Under the pieces are notes generated by a model. That model searched no databases. It saw only the letters and a list, made by a program, of their open reading frames with translations, and was not told where the DNA came from. Below are positions 50,606 through 61,318 of a DNA stretch of 64,000 bases, in pieces. Source of the DNA: 3-1-20CM-4-69-9 sp963833655. GTDB lineage: Bacteria > Actinomycetota > Thermoleophilia > Gaiellales > Gaiellaceae. Position numbers and translations under genes: made by a program. Each line of letters opens with the position of its first letter. Within the stretch, counting starts at the first letter, position 1. Where the stretch lies: positions 744,001 through 808,000 of the forward strand of contig CAWHYL010000004.1 in assembly GCA_963833655.1 (NCBI GenBank). Direction: 5' to 3'.

Positions 50606-51567
50606 GCGGCCCGGCCGGCGGCGAATGCGGCCGCGAAGAAGAGCGGGTCGTCGGCAGGCCCACGGCCCATGTGCGACAGCGGCAGCTCGGCACACGCGTC
50701 CTCCCAGCCGTCGACGTCGACGAGGAGCACCTCGACATCCTCCGGCGGATCGAAGCCGCGCGGCCAGGCGGCCGTTACCCCCTCCGTCAACCGGAGAACG
50801 TCGCGCGAATGATGCGAAAGGCCTCGGTGCCGCTCGCGCGGGTCTCCTTGCGAGGCGCGCACCGCGAGGAGCGGTTCGCCGCCGAGCGCGCGCGCCGCGT
50901 GCGCCGCCCACGCGGCCGCGACGCCGCCGTGGCCGTAGCGCGAGCCCGTCCCGACGATCCCCGGCCCGATTGCGCAGACGGCGACGTCGAACGCCTCCGC
51001 CGCGCACCACAGGAGCGCCGACGCGACGGAGACGCAGTGAACGTCGCCGTCGAAGCACGCGTCGACGGCAATGGTCGTGTCGATCATCCGGCGCGCCCGC
51101 AGCGCACGGACCGAGTCGGACAACGACACCGGCAGCGCACCGCCGGAGAGCTGGACGTACGCGACTCTTCGGTCGGGCCCGATCCCCGCGCACACGGGCG
51201 CGACCTGGCTGTGCAGCGAGCAACAGACGACCCGGAGGCCCGCAATCGTCTCGGGCAGCGCGCGGCCCTCCTCTGCATGGAGCACTGCAGCCTGCACCGG
51301 TGTGTACGGCAGCTTCATCACGTGCGCACCGGCGTCGGCCGCCAGGCCGAGGCCGCGAGTCATGTTCGCGTGGAGCACGTCGAAGCCGCCCGAACCGAGC
51401 TCCAGCTCGCGGCCCTGGACGTTCACGAGCACCTCGTCGCCGAGTGCGACGGGGCCGGTCAGGCGCGGGAACGCGACGCACGGCACGCCGTCGACCTCCA
51501 CCCGCGCCAGGCCGTCCGCGCGTGACACGACGGCGGTGACGCGACCGCGCCTAAGCGTCAGCATCAC
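50602..51567 (-). CDS. DUF3866 family protein
   Basis: A 321-residue protein of an uncharacterised family. Marks I recognise: NMTRGLGLAADAGAHVMKLPYTPVQ near residue 70-95, SLHSQVAPVCAGI, and AIGPGIVGTGSRYGHGG. No membrane helix is present. Family members recur beside M20 peptidase and pyrG/steA genes in Gram-positive bacteria. It overlaps the peptidase 3' end. ATG 51564 and GTG 51567 are both usable starts. Confidence 0.82.
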   Translation of the reverse strand: MMLTLRRGRVTAVVSRADGLARVEVDGVPCVAFPRLTGPVALGDEVLVNVQGRELELGSGGFDVLHANMTRGLGLAADAGAHVMKLPYTPVQAAVLHAEEGRALPETIAGLRVVCCSLHSQVAPVCAGIGPDRRVAYVQLSGGALPVSLSDSVRALRARRMIDTTIAVDACFDGDVHCVSVASALLWCAAEAFDVAVCAIGPGIVGTGSRYGHGGVAAAWAAHAARALGGEPLLAVRASQGDPRERHRGLSHHSRDVLRLTEGVTAAWPRGFDPPEDVEVLLVDVDGWEDACAELPLSHMGRGPADDPLFFAAAFAAGRAA

Positions 51568-52675
51568 GGGCGACGTCGACGAGCGCGAGCGTCACCTCGA
51601 CCATTCCCTCGAGGTCGTCCACGGCGATGCGCTCGTCGGGCGTGTGAATGTCCTGCATCCCGTTCGCGAGGTTCAGACACGAAAGGCCGCGCTCGTTGAA
51701 GACGTTCGCGTCGGCGGCGCCGCCGCTCAAGCCGTAGCTGGGCGTGTAGCCGGAACGCTCGAGCGCGGCGTGCGCGATCTGCACGACCTCGTCGTCGTGC
51801 TTGAAGCGGTAGCCCTTGTAGCTCTTCGAGACCTTCGTCTCGACCTCGCAGTCCTCCAGGCCGGCGGCGAACGCGAACGCGTCGACCATCTCCTGCACGA
51901 GCTCGCCGAGCTTCCGCTCGTCCTGTGAGCGCGCCTCCGCGCTCAGCGTGCACCACTCCGGGATGATGTTCCCGCCGCTGCCGCCCTTGATCACCCCGAC
52001 GTTCGCCGTCGTCTCCTCGTCGACGCGGCCGAGGCGCAGGTCGGAGATCGCGCGCGCCGCCGCGGCGATCGCCGAGCGCCCTTCCTCCGGATACATGCCC
52101 GAGTGCGCGGCCCGGCCGTGGAAGGTCACCTCGAGCGCCTGCGAGTACGGCGCGCCGAGGATGACGTCGCCGATCGGCGCTGCCTGGTCGTACACGTAGC
52201 CGACGCGTGCGTGCAGGCGCGTGTGGTCGAACGCCGCAGCACCGAGCAGGCCGACCTCCTCCTTCGGTGTGAACAGCAGCTCGATGCCCGCGTGCGGCCG
52301 GTTCTCGGCGAGCACGCGGCGCGTGCCCTCGAGCATCGCGGCGACCGCGGACTTGTTGTCGGCGCCGAGGATCGTGCCGCCCGCGTTGTGCACGACGCCG
52401 TCCTCGATCACGGGCTGCAAGGGGCCTGTCGGCGGGACGGTGTCGAGGTGGGCGCAGAGGAAGAGCGGCGTTCCGCCGCCGTTGCCGCTCGGCTCGACGC
52501 GGCAGTAGAGGTTGCCGATCGTGGAGCCGACGGTCGCGCCGGCGTCGTCCTCGTCGACCGTCAGGCCGAGGTCGCGCAGGTAGCGGACGACGGCGTCCGC
52601 GACGGGCCGCTCCTCGCCGGGGGGGCTCGCGATCGCCGCGAGCTCCGTGAAGAGGTCGACGACCTCGGAAGCCAT
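51551..52675 (-). CDS. M20-family metallopeptidase (PepT-like)
   Basis: Zinc aminopeptidase of 374 residues. Metal-site segments: FLCAHLDTVPPTGP, GGTILGADNKSAVAAML, LFTPKEEVGLLGA and GAPYSQALEVTFHGRAAHSG (dimer domain). It ends with GLSCLNLANGMQDIHTPDE, which carries the last His ligand. It probably cleaves small peptides in the cytoplasm. ATG 52675 is six bases after TAGACT, so it has its own leaderless promoter and begins the unit peptidase-DUF3866-AKR-NUDIX. Confidence 0.9.
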   Translation of the reverse strand: MASEVVDLFTELAAIASPPGEERPVADAVVRYLRDLGLTVDEDDAGATVGSTIGNLYCRVEPSGNGGGTPLFLCAHLDTVPPTGPLQPVIEDGVVHNAGGTILGADNKSAVAAMLEGTRRVLAENRPHAGIELLFTPKEEVGLLGAAAFDHTRLHARVGYVYDQAAPIGDVILGAPYSQALEVTFHGRAAHSGMYPEEGRSAIAAAARAISDLRLGRVDEETTANVGVIKGGSGGNIIPEWCTLSAEARSQDERKLGELVQEMVDAFAFAAGLEDCEVETKVSKSYKGYRFKHDDEVVQIAHAALERSGYTPSYGLSGGAADANVFNERGLSCLNLANGMQDIHTPDERIAVDDLEGMVEVTLALVDVARDADA

Positions 52676-52681
52676 TGCGCG

Positions 52682-52687
52682 AGTCTA
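52682..52687 (-). promoter_or_regulatory. -10 element TAGACT of the M20 peptidase operon
   Basis: TAGACT, six bases, ATG 52675 on the minus strand: the geometry of a leaderless transcript. Confidence 0.55.
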
Positions 52688-52694
52688 GAGAGGC

Positions 52695-54340
<1,646 letters not shown>

Positions 54341-54344
<4 letters not shown>

Positions 54345-55549
54345 GCGCGCCCCAGTCGATCGATCCACGACACGCCGGGTGTGCGCTCGATCCACGCGCC
54401 GATCGACGTTCGCTCGCCGACGAGGGTGAGGCCTGCAAGGGCGCCGATCGCAACCCAACGGCCTCGTCCCGTGAATCGCTCCACGGACTTCAAGCCTAGC
54501 AGTCCGCCCAGCGCATTCGATCCCGCGTCCCCGAGCATCGACATCTCGCGCAGATCGTATGGAAGCAGCAGGACGGCGATCGCGAGCGGCGCGTCGACCG
54601 CGAGCGCGGCCGCGAGGTACGCCTTCAACGCACGACCGGGACGGGTGTCGAGCTGGTTGAGCGCGTTCGCTGCGAGACCGACGAGCAGCGCTCCGGAAAC
54701 CCGCCGCGTTGCGAGCAGCCCGATCGCGGGGATCCCGGCGAGCTTCAGCACGCCGGTCGTGCGGCGGCTGCGCAAGTGTGCGCGGAAGCCTCGCTCCGGC
54801 CCGCTCCAGAGGTCGTCGGCGAGGCCGACCGCCGCGATCGCGGCGACCGCCGGCCCGCTCACGGCGCCGATCTTCCAGCCGACGAGCGGAAGCCTGAGGC
54901 CGCGGAAGTTGACGCCCTGCGGGCCGCACGCGTAGACGACGTCCCGCAGCTGGCGGGCTCGGTGGAGGAACCCGCGGACGTTCCGGCCGGTCGCCCGGTG
55001 GCGGAGCGGCAGCTCCACCTCCCGGAGCTCGAGCCCGGCGCGCGCCGCGTCGATCGTCATCCGCACCTCGCAACCGAAACCGGCCGCGACGGGAAAGCAC
55101 GCCGCACGGGCGGACGGCGAGAGCGAGCGCTGCCCCGAGAGCGGCTCCCGGGTCTCCACGCCCCCGAGTGCCTCGATGAGCCCGCGCGCAACGCCCTTCG
55201 CGATCCCGAAGCCGCCGCCGACGCGCTCGGCAAAAACGGCAATCGTCAGGTCCGCCCGGCCGTCGGCGAGCCACCTCAGGTCGCCGGCGAGGTCGGCGTC
55301 GCACAGCAGCAGGCGCCCGGGCGGCGCCGCGCGCTCGGCCGCCGAGAGCGCCTGTCCCTTGCCGCGCCGTGGGAGGCGCAGGACGATCGCGCCCGCCGCC
55401 TCGGCGAGGTCGGCGGTCTCGTCACGCGAGCCGTCGTCCGCGACGATCACCTCCGCGTCGGGGAAGTCCCGCCGCAGCGTCGCCACCGTCTGTCCGATCG
55501 CCGCCTGCTCGTCACGCGCGGCGACGAGGATCGTCAGCGGCTCATCCAC
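54341..55549 (-). CDS. Fusion of a GT2 glycosyltransferase and a MraY/WecA-like membrane domain
   Basis: A 402-residue two-part protein. Residues 1-205 form a GT2 domain with VADDGSRDET (37-46) and a DAD metal site at 84-86. Residues 220-402 are hydrophobic and match the polyprenyl-phosphate phosphoglycosyl transferase family: GLADDLWSG (242-250), GFRAHL, NQLDTRPGRALK (298-309) and MLGDAGSNALGGLLG (338-352). The second half is short for MraY (about 180 versus 320 residues). It lies between steB and pyrG where mycobacteria have no gene. A role in lipid-linked glycan or peptidoglycan chemistry at the division site is inference. GTG 55549 overlaps the steB stop. Confidence 0.75.
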
Positions 55550-56432
55550 TCGGCGTCAGCACGGGCGTCACCGGCGGCAGCAGGTCGTTCGCGTTGACGC
55601 CGTAGTCCGCGCGCGACGCGGGCTGGCTGAGGACGAGCGCGAGGGCGAGCTTACCGGCGTCGAGGTCGACGTCGTCGACCGTCGAGAGCTGGGCCTGCTG
55701 GAACACCGGCTTCGCGGTGAAGTCGTCGCTCGACCGTGCAATGCCGACCGCAGGCACACCTGCCTTGCCGAGCCCTTCGTACAGCCCTTTGACGAACGGC
55801 GCCGAGTCGCCGGTTTGCGGGTCGGCCGTGCGGACGACGATCACGGCATCCGCCGGTCGACGCGACGCGCCGAAGCGCGGCGTCTCCTCCTCGATGATCA
55901 TGTTGTGCAGCGCGCTCCAGATCGGCATGCTCCCGCCGCTGACGAACGCCCGGCCGAGTTGCTGGCCTAGCTGGCGGAGGTGATCCGGCCCGGCGTACTT
56001 CGCGAGCGCGGTGTTGGTCCCGAGCCGCTTCTCGATCGCCGCGGCGTCGATCGGCACCTGCACTGCGAAGAGGCGCGCCGGCGTGCCGCCGCCGGCGTCC
56101 TTGAGCGCGGTCGCGATGTCGCCCTGGATCGCGTGGTCGACGGAGCCGACGTAGAGAACCGCCACGCGCTTGTCCTTCAGGCGATCGGTCATCAATGCGT
56201 TGTAGGTGTCGTCGACGAAGTTCGAGTCGGCGTGGTCTTGCTGCTGCAGCGAGCTCACTCTCGACTGCAGCGCGTCGTTGCGATTCTGGGCCCGACGGAC
56301 GTCGTCCTGGAGGCTCTTGCGCTCGCTGTTCCCGAGCCCGTGCGACGCAAGCGCGACGCCGACGAGGATGCCGATGAGCAGCGCGATGAAGACCGCGGCG
56401 AGCGACGTGACGTGATAGCGGAGGTCGAACAT
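55542..56432 (-). CDS. steB: SteB / MctB-type membrane-anchored protein
   Basis: A 296-residue protein with one N-terminal membrane helix (SLAAVFIALLIGILVGVALA). A coiled coil (LQDDVRRAQNRNDALQSRV) and an extracytoplasmic alpha/beta domain (KRVAVLYVGSVDHAI, DAVIVVRTADPQTGDSAPFV) follow. The family includes M. tuberculosis MctB, linked to copper resistance, and Corynebacterium SteB, which partners SteA at the cytokinetic ring. The recN-steA-steB-pyrG context supports the division role. The start is MFDLRYHVTS, conserved in the family. Confidence 0.85.
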   Translation of the reverse strand: MFDLRYHVTSLAAVFIALLIGILVGVALASHGLGNSERKSLQDDVRRAQNRNDALQSRVSSLQQQDHADSNFVDDTYNALMTDRLKDKRVAVLYVGSVDHAIQGDIATALKDAGGGTPARLFAVQVPIDAAAIEKRLGTNTALAKYAGPDHLRQLGQQLGRAFVSGGSMPIWSALHNMIIEEETPRFGASRRPADAVIVVRTADPQTGDSAPFVKGLYEGLGKAGVPAVGIARSSDDFTAKPVFQQAQLSTVDDVDLDAGKLALALVLSQPASRADYGVNANDLLPPVTPVLTPSG

Positions 56433-56438
56433 GAACGG

Positions 56439-56861
56439 CTAGAGCTCTGCGGCAGTCTGGCACAAGGCATGGAGCCGGGTCAGTGCGCGACGCGGCAACG
56501 CACGGCTGATCCCGAAGAGCCACGGCGCCTCGAGCTCGAGCACGGCCGCCGTCCGCTCGTCGCCGCGTTCGCCGAGGCGCAGCTCCGCGTCGATGTGGTC
56601 GCCGGTGAGCGTGAAGCCGAACAGCTCCGGTACGCGGACGGCGCGGACGAGCAGCATTCCGCTCGACGTCGCGCGCCGCAGCAGCGATGGGCGGTCGGCG
56701 GTGACGATCTGCCAGCGGGCACCCTCGGCGAGGCCGCGCCGGTCCGGCTGCACGGCACTGATGCCGGGCCACCAGTCGGCGAAGTGGCGGGGTTCTGCGA
56801 TGAACCGCCAGACGTCGTCGCGCGACGCCAGCAGCTCACGCGAAGCTGAGACGCGCGGCAT
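56439..56861 (-). CDS. SRPBCC-fold protein inserted between steA and steB
   Basis: A 140-residue START/polyketide-cyclase-like protein: RVSASRELLASRDDVWRFIA and EPRHFADWWPGISAVQPDRR open the fold, LRLGERGDERTAAVLELEAPW closes it. Such domains bind hydrophobic ligands; no ligand is known here. It lies in the steA-steB operon with gaps of 17 and 6 bases. The SteA-SteB pair is adjacent in corynebacteria and mycobacteria, so this is an added member. Confidence 0.75.
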   Translation of the reverse strand: MPRVSASRELLASRDDVWRFIAEPRHFADWWPGISAVQPDRRGLAEGARWQIVTADRPSLLRRATSSGMLLVRAVRVPELFGFTLTGDHIDAELRLGERGDERTAAVLELEAPWLFGISRALPRRALTRLHALCQTAAEL

Positions 56862-56878
56862 AGAGACCTGAAGGGTAG

Positions 56879-58012
56879 TCAGCCGATGCCGAGGAGGTCC
56901 CGCAGGCGCAGCGCGAGGTACTCGATCACGTGGCGGAGCGCCGGCGAGACGAGGATGGCGACGGCGATCGCACCGAAGCCGCCGAGCGTGAGGAGGACGA
57001 GCGGCCAGATCCCGACCCGGCGGCTCGCCAGCCGCGAGACGCCTTTCGCGTCGATGAGGATCTCCCCCACCTTGAGGCGCGTGATGAACGTCGACGACAT
57101 CCCGGAGCGGTTTCGCTCGAGGAACTCGATCAGGTTGAAATGCGTCCCGACGGCGACGATCAGCTCCGAGCCCTTCTCGTACGCGAGCAGGAGGGCGAGG
57201 TCCTCGCTGATGCCGGTCGCGCGGGCGATCTGGTACGGCACACGGAGTTGCTGTGCGCGTGTCTCGCCGGGCGCAATGCCGTCGCGGTACCCGTGGACGA
57301 GCAGCTCGGCGCCAGACTGCAGCGCCTCGTCGGAGACGGAGTCCATGTCGCCGACGATCACGTCGGGCTTGTAGCCCGCTTCGAGCAGCGCGTCGGCGCC
57401 GCCGTCGACGGCGATCAGGACCGGCTTGAAGTCGCGGATGTACGGCCGAACCATCCGCAAGTCGCGCTTGTACCCGGGGCCGCGCGCGACGACGAGCGCC
57501 TGCCGTTCGCGGAAGCGTGTCTGGAGCGGCGGGAAGTCGATGCCCTCCGCGAGCAGCTTCCCTTCCTCGCGCAGGTAGCGCATCGTGTTCTCTGCGAACG
57601 CCTCGAGCGCTTCCGTGACGCGCCCGCGCTGGTCCCCGAGCGCCTGCTCGAGCTCGCGCTCGTCGAGCACCCGTCCGGTGGCGAGGCACGTTCCGTTGCG
57701 ATACACGCCGGCGCCGCGCACTGTGACGAGCTCGCCCTCGTGCACGTTGTCGAACAGGTCGGCCCCGGGGGCGTCGATCAGTCGGACGCCCGCGCGCACG
57801 AGCGCGAGCGGGCCCGGGTTCGGAAAGCGGCCGGAGAGCGACGGCGCGACGTTGACGACGACGCGCACACCCGACTCCGCGAGCTCCTCGGCAGAGACGC
57901 GGTCGATGTCGGTGTGGTCGATGATCGCGACGTCGTCGGCGGACAGCCGCTTGACGAGGTTCTTCGTGCGCCGGTCGAGCTTCGCGTGGCCTGTGAGCTC
58001 GATGAAGCTCAT
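56879..58012 (-). CDS. steA: Cytokinetic ring protein SteA (thiamin pyrophosphokinase-like fold)
   Basis: A 377-residue protein. An N-terminal domain (KLDRRTKNLVKRLSADDVAI, LSGRFPNPGPLALV) is followed by a TPK-like catalytic-fold domain (LIAVDGGADALLEAGYKPDV, IVGDMDSVSDEAL) and a C-terminal membrane helix (WPLVLLTLGGFGAIAVAILV). SteA in Corynebacterium recruits SteB to the septum. The ATG overlaps the recN stop (ATGA). Confidence 0.88.
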   Translation of the reverse strand: MSFIELTGHAKLDRRTKNLVKRLSADDVAIIDHTDIDRVSAEELAESGVRVVVNVAPSLSGRFPNPGPLALVRAGVRLIDAPGADLFDNVHEGELVTVRGAGVYRNGTCLATGRVLDERELEQALGDQRGRVTEALEAFAENTMRYLREEGKLLAEGIDFPPLQTRFRERQALVVARGPGYKRDLRMVRPYIRDFKPVLIAVDGGADALLEAGYKPDVIVGDMDSVSDEALQSGAELLVHGYRDGIAPGETRAQQLRVPYQIARATGISEDLALLLAYEKGSELIVAVGTHFNLIEFLERNRSGMSSTFITRLKVGEILIDAKGVSRLASRRVGIWPLVLLTLGGFGAIAVAILVSPALRHVIEYLALRLRDLLGIG

Positions 58013-59640
58013 GTGCTGCCGACGCTCGACAGGAACTCACGGCCGCCGAGCATGCGCTGGAGCTCGTCGCGGCGCTCGGCGTCGTCGAGCTGGTGGATGC
58101 GTGTGTGCGTCGGGTCGCCCGGCACCTTCTCGACGCGGAAGTGCCGCGCGGCAACGCTCGCGATTTGCGGGAGGTGGGTGATCGTGACGACCTGTGCCCG
58201 TTCGGCCAGCCGCTGCAATGTCTGGCCGACCCTGTGCGCGGTCTCGCCGCCGATGCCGGCGTCGATCTCGTCGAACACCATCGTGTCGCCGCCACCCACT
58301 GCCGCGATCGCGAGCGCGATCCGCGAGAGCTCGCCCCCGGATGCCGTCTCCGCGACGGGCGCGAGCGGCAACCCGCGGTTCGGCCGGATCAGGAACGCGA
58401 CGTCGTCGACACCGGTCTGGCCGAGCTCGCGCTCGGACAGGTCGGCAAGGAATTCCCCGTCGCCCATGCCGACGCCCGCGAGCTCGCGCGCGACTGCTGC
58501 TGCGAAGCGCGGCGCCGCTTCGGCGCGCGCGCCGTGCAGGTCTACCGCAAGCCGCTCCATGGCGAGCTCGGCGTCGGCAAGCGCTTCAGCGGCCGCGGCT
58601 GCGGGATCGAAGCCTCCGTCCAGCGCGTCGAGCTCGGCCCGAGCAGCAACTGCGCGCGCGAGCAGATCCTCATATGTCTCCGCGCGGAACCGCCGCTTCG
58701 CTTCGGAGATGCGGTCGAGCTCTGCCTCGACCTGCTCGAGCCGACCGGGCTCGGCCTCGAGCGTGGTCAGGAAGCTGCGCAGCTCGCTGGCCGTCTCGCG
58801 GAGACGCAGCTCGGCGTCGCGCAGCTCGTCGCCGGCGCGCGCCAGCTCGGGCGCGAGCCGTTCGAGCGGCGCGATCGCCCGCTCGGCTGCCGCGGTGAGG
58901 CCTGCGGCCCCCTCGCCGTCGTCGGGTGCGAGGCCCTCCGCGGCGGCCGCGGCGCCGTGTGCCAGCTCGGTGACGTGACGCAGCCGCTCGCGCTCGTCGC
59001 GCAGCCGCTGCTCGTCGTCGGGCTCCAGTCCGGCCGTGTCGTCGACGAGCGCGCGCAGCTCGGCCACGCGCGCCTCCTCCGCATCGGCGCCGGCCTGCAG
59101 CTCCTCGTGCCGTCGGCGCGCCGCTGCGAGCGCTCGCCACGCGTCGCGCGCCTCGGCGCGCCGGCGCAGCTGCTCGTCCCCGATGAATGCGTCGAGGACG
59201 CCGAGCTGGTACGAGCTGCGGCCGAGCCTGCGCTGCTGGAACTGCCCCGACATGGCGAGCAGTCGCTCCCCGACGGCCGCGAGATCCTCACGCGCGACCC
59301 CGCGTCCCCAGGCATACGCGCGCGTGCGGCCGTCGGCGAAGACGCGGCGCGCGAGCACGAGCCCCTCCTCGTCCTCCGGGCGGAGCTCGGCGAGCGACGC
59401 GAAGTCGTCTTCGCCGAGCAGGGCCGCCGGCAGCTCGAGCTCAGCCTCGACGTACGCCTCGCCGCCCTCGGGCCCGATGAAGCCGGCGTCTCCCTTGGCG
59501 CCGAGCAGCAGCCCGATCGCCTGGGCGAGGATCGTCTTCCCGGCGCCCGTCTCGCCCGTGATCGCGTTCAGACCGGGCGCGAAGGCGAGCTCGGCCTCGT
59601 GGATGAGGACGAGGTTCTCGATGCGGAGGCGGCGGAGCAT
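58009..59640 (-). CDS. recN: DNA repair protein RecN
   Basis: SMC-like ATPase in double-strand-break repair, 543 residues. Marks: LRRLRIENLVLIHEAEL, NAITGETGAGKTILAQAIGL (Walker A), long Ala/Glu/Arg-rich coiled coils, and a C-terminal TASGGELSRIALAIA (signature) with TMVFDEIDAGIGGETA (Walker B). ATG 59640 is the family start; TACCAT lies 12 bases upstream. No SOS box is visible near it. Confidence 0.94.
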   Translation of the reverse strand: MLRRLRIENLVLIHEAELAFAPGLNAITGETGAGKTILAQAIGLLLGAKGDAGFIGPEGGEAYVEAELELPAALLGEDDFASLAELRPEDEEGLVLARRVFADGRTRAYAWGRGVAREDLAAVGERLLAMSGQFQQRRLGRSSYQLGVLDAFIGDEQLRRRAEARDAWRALAAARRRHEELQAGADAEEARVAELRALVDDTAGLEPDDEQRLRDERERLRHVTELAHGAAAAAEGLAPDDGEGAAGLTAAAERAIAPLERLAPELARAGDELRDAELRLRETASELRSFLTTLEAEPGRLEQVEAELDRISEAKRRFRAETYEDLLARAVAARAELDALDGGFDPAAAAAEALADAELAMERLAVDLHGARAEAAPRFAAAVARELAGVGMGDGEFLADLSERELGQTGVDDVAFLIRPNRGLPLAPVAETASGGELSRIALAIAAVGGGDTMVFDEIDAGIGGETAHRVGQTLQRLAERAQVVTITHLPQIASVAARHFRVEKVPGDPTHTRIHQLDDAERRDELQRMLGGREFLSSVGST

Positions 59641-59701
59641 GTGCCGCTCGGGATGGTAAGCGGCCGTGCGGCTCCCGACATCGTCGGAAAGGGCCGCACG
59701 T

Positions 59702-60007
59702 TCATGCTCCGTCGATGACGCGGTAGATCTCGTAGGACAGCGTGCCCTCCACGAACGGCATGGAGCCCGCCACGCGTCCGTACTCGGGGTCTGCGGCATC
59801 GCGCGCCTCTTCCGCTTCGTAGGCCGCCGCATCCGGATAGGAGAACACCATCCGCACCACGTTCATCTCGCCCGACAGGCCTTGCAGGACGCGGCACGGA
59901 GCCGATCCGCGGTCCGCGCGGAACCGCCGCCACCGATCGCACGCCTCCGCGAATTCTGCGAAGCGCCCGAGTTGCACCCGCCCGGTCACGTGAACCTCGA
60001 CCGCCAC
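59702..60007 (-). CDS. Small dimeric alpha/beta-barrel-like hypothetical protein, 101 residues
   Basis: VEVHVTGRVQLGRFAEFAEA and NVVRMVFSYPDAAAYEAEEA followed by a terminal strand (LSYEIYRVIDG) give the strand-helix pattern of ferredoxin-like (NIPSNAP/ABM-type) proteins. No firm family or function. The start is GTG 60007, ten bases after the stop of the metallo-hydrolase gene upstream. Confidence 0.6.
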   Translation of the reverse strand: MAVEVHVTGRVQLGRFAEFAEACDRWRRFRADRGSAPCRVLQGLSGEMNVVRMVFSYPDAAAYEAEEARDAADPEYGRVAGSMPFVEGTLSYEIYRVIDGA

Positions 60008-60017
60008 CAGCTGGGCC

Positions 60018-60650
60018 TCAGGCGAGGACGCGCTCGAGCGCCGCGCGATCTGTCGGCTCGCCGTGCGCGGGCAGCACCAGCTCGACCGGAAGGTCGAGCA
60101 GCGGACGGAGCCGCGCGACGACGTCGTCGTGCGTCACGTGCGTGCGTCCGCCGAGTTGGATGTCGAGCCCTTTGCCGAAGTCGGAGAGCGAGTCGCCGCT
60201 CACGATCGCGTTGATCGACGGCAGCCAGAGGATGAGATCGTTCTCCTCGCGGCCGGCGTACGCCGTGATGCCGAACGGCCACGCTCCCGGGCCGTGGAAC
60301 TCCCCCTCGCCGTCGCCCGCGCGCAGCCAGGCGAGGTCCTCGCTCTCCATCCCGCGCACACGCTCGGGATCGACGCCGAACTTCTCGACCCAGTCCTGCC
60401 AGGTGTCTGCGGGCGGCGTGTGCACGGGAAGCCCGAGGCCACGCGCGTCGCGCTCGTGGTACGGCGCGGTCAGGACGACTGCCGTCGCGCGCCCACGCAG
60501 CTCGTCGGGAACGGCGAGCGGGTCGAAGAGCACGACGTCGTCGCCGAGCTCGATCGCGTACGACGAGACGAGCTCCGGCCACCACTGCTCGTCGTTCCAG
60601 TCGGGATGCGGGGATTGCCAGTGCCAGACACCGGGGCGCAGCTCACGCAT
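60018..60650 (-). CDS. Metallo-beta-lactamase-fold protein with reduced metal motif
   Basis: A 210-residue MBL-fold protein: SSYAIELGDDVVLFDPLAVP is the first strand pair. The usual HxHxDH motif is replaced by APYHERDARGL, keeping one His and the Asp. Later parts are IVSGDSLSDFGKGL and LVLPAHGEPTDRAAL with a metal-type His. It may bind one metal or none; enzymatic role uncertain. ATG 60650 follows TAGCAT by seven bases. Confidence 0.75.
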   Translation of the reverse strand: MRELRPGVWHWQSPHPDWNDEQWWPELVSSYAIELGDDVVLFDPLAVPDELRGRATAVVLTAPYHERDARGLGLPVHTPPADTWQDWVEKFGVDPERVRGMESEDLAWLRAGDGEGEFHGPGAWPFGITAYAGREENDLILWLPSINAIVSGDSLSDFGKGLDIQLGGRTHVTHDDVVARLRPLLDLPVELVLPAHGEPTDRAALERVLA

Positions 60651-60657
60651 CGGCGCG

Positions 60658-60663
60658 ATGCTA
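60658..60663 (-). promoter_or_regulatory. -10 element TAGCAT of the MBL-fold gene
   Basis: TAGCAT, seven bases, ATG on the minus strand. Confidence 0.5.
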
Positions 60664-60694
60664 TGCGCGGAGGGTCACGAAGACAAATCGATCG

Positions 60695-60700
60695 TAAGCT
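60695..60700 (+). promoter_or_regulatory. -10 element TAAGCT of the 201-residue gene
   Basis: TAAGCT, seven bases, ATG 60708. The divergent MBL-fold gene has its own separate box 32 bases away, so this pair does not share one. Confidence 0.5.
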
Positions 60701-60707
60701 TCGCCGA

Positions 60708-61313
60708 ATGAGCTTCCAGGAGCTGTTCGGCCCACTGGGTCGAGGTGAGAACGCCGCGGAGGTCTCGTTCCGGCCGACCTGGTCAGGTCCGCCGGAGGAC
60801 GTCCTCGGACGAGCCGTTCCGCTCGGTGTCGTTCTTGCTCGCTCCGAACGCGGCGCGGTCGGCCTCTCGCACGGAATCGCGTATCCGAACGGGATCACGC
60901 TCGAGTTCGTCGCGCTGGCTCGAGGCTTGAGTCGCCTCCAGGCAAATACGCTCTTTCACGAGCAGCACATGGTCGAAGGCGACGAGTTGCCCGCGGGCCT
61001 CCTGCGCGTGGGAATCGAGCTGCCGGATGGCCGCCGCGTCTCCAATCTCGGCAGCTGGCACGCGCGGCAGGAGATCACCGGCGACGGGGATCCAGAAGGG
61101 CCGCTGCTCCTACCGACGTCAGGCGGGAGTGGGATGACAGACGGCGGTGGGGTCGTGATGCATCCGAGTTACTGGCTCTGGCCGCTCCCGGAACGCGGCA
61201 AGCTCCGAATCACCTGCGAGTGGCCAATCGTCGAGATTCCGCTCACGACGACCGAGATCGATGCAAGCCGGCTCGTCGACGCGGCGGCCAAGAGCGTCGA
61301 TCTCTGGCAGTAG
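60708..61313 (+). CDS. Hypothetical protein, 201 residues
   Basis: A soluble beta-rich protein (AVPLGVVLARSERGAVGL, GITLEFVALARGL, GLLRVGIELPDGRRVSN, WLWPLPERGKLRITCEWPIV). A Gly-rich loop (SGGSGMTDGGGVVM) lies two thirds along. No family is recognised to me. No signal peptide. It ends five bases before the nadK stop. Confidence 0.7.
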   Translation: MSFQELFGPLGRGENAAEVSFRPTWSGPPEDVLGRAVPLGVVLARSERGAVGLSHGIAYPNGITLEFVALARGLSRLQANTLFHEQHMVEGDELPAGLLRVGIELPDGRRVSNLGSWHARQEITGDGDPEGPLLLPTSGGSGMTDGGGVVMHPSYWLWPLPERGKLRITCEWPIVEIPLTTTEIDASRLVDAAAKSVDLWQ

Positions 61314-61318
61314 GCCGG

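Noticed and set aside
55542..56432. Copper transporter role for the SteB/MctB-like protein
   Set aside because: No copper-binding motif is visible and the recN-steA-pyrG context favours the division role, so the copper label is only mentioned.
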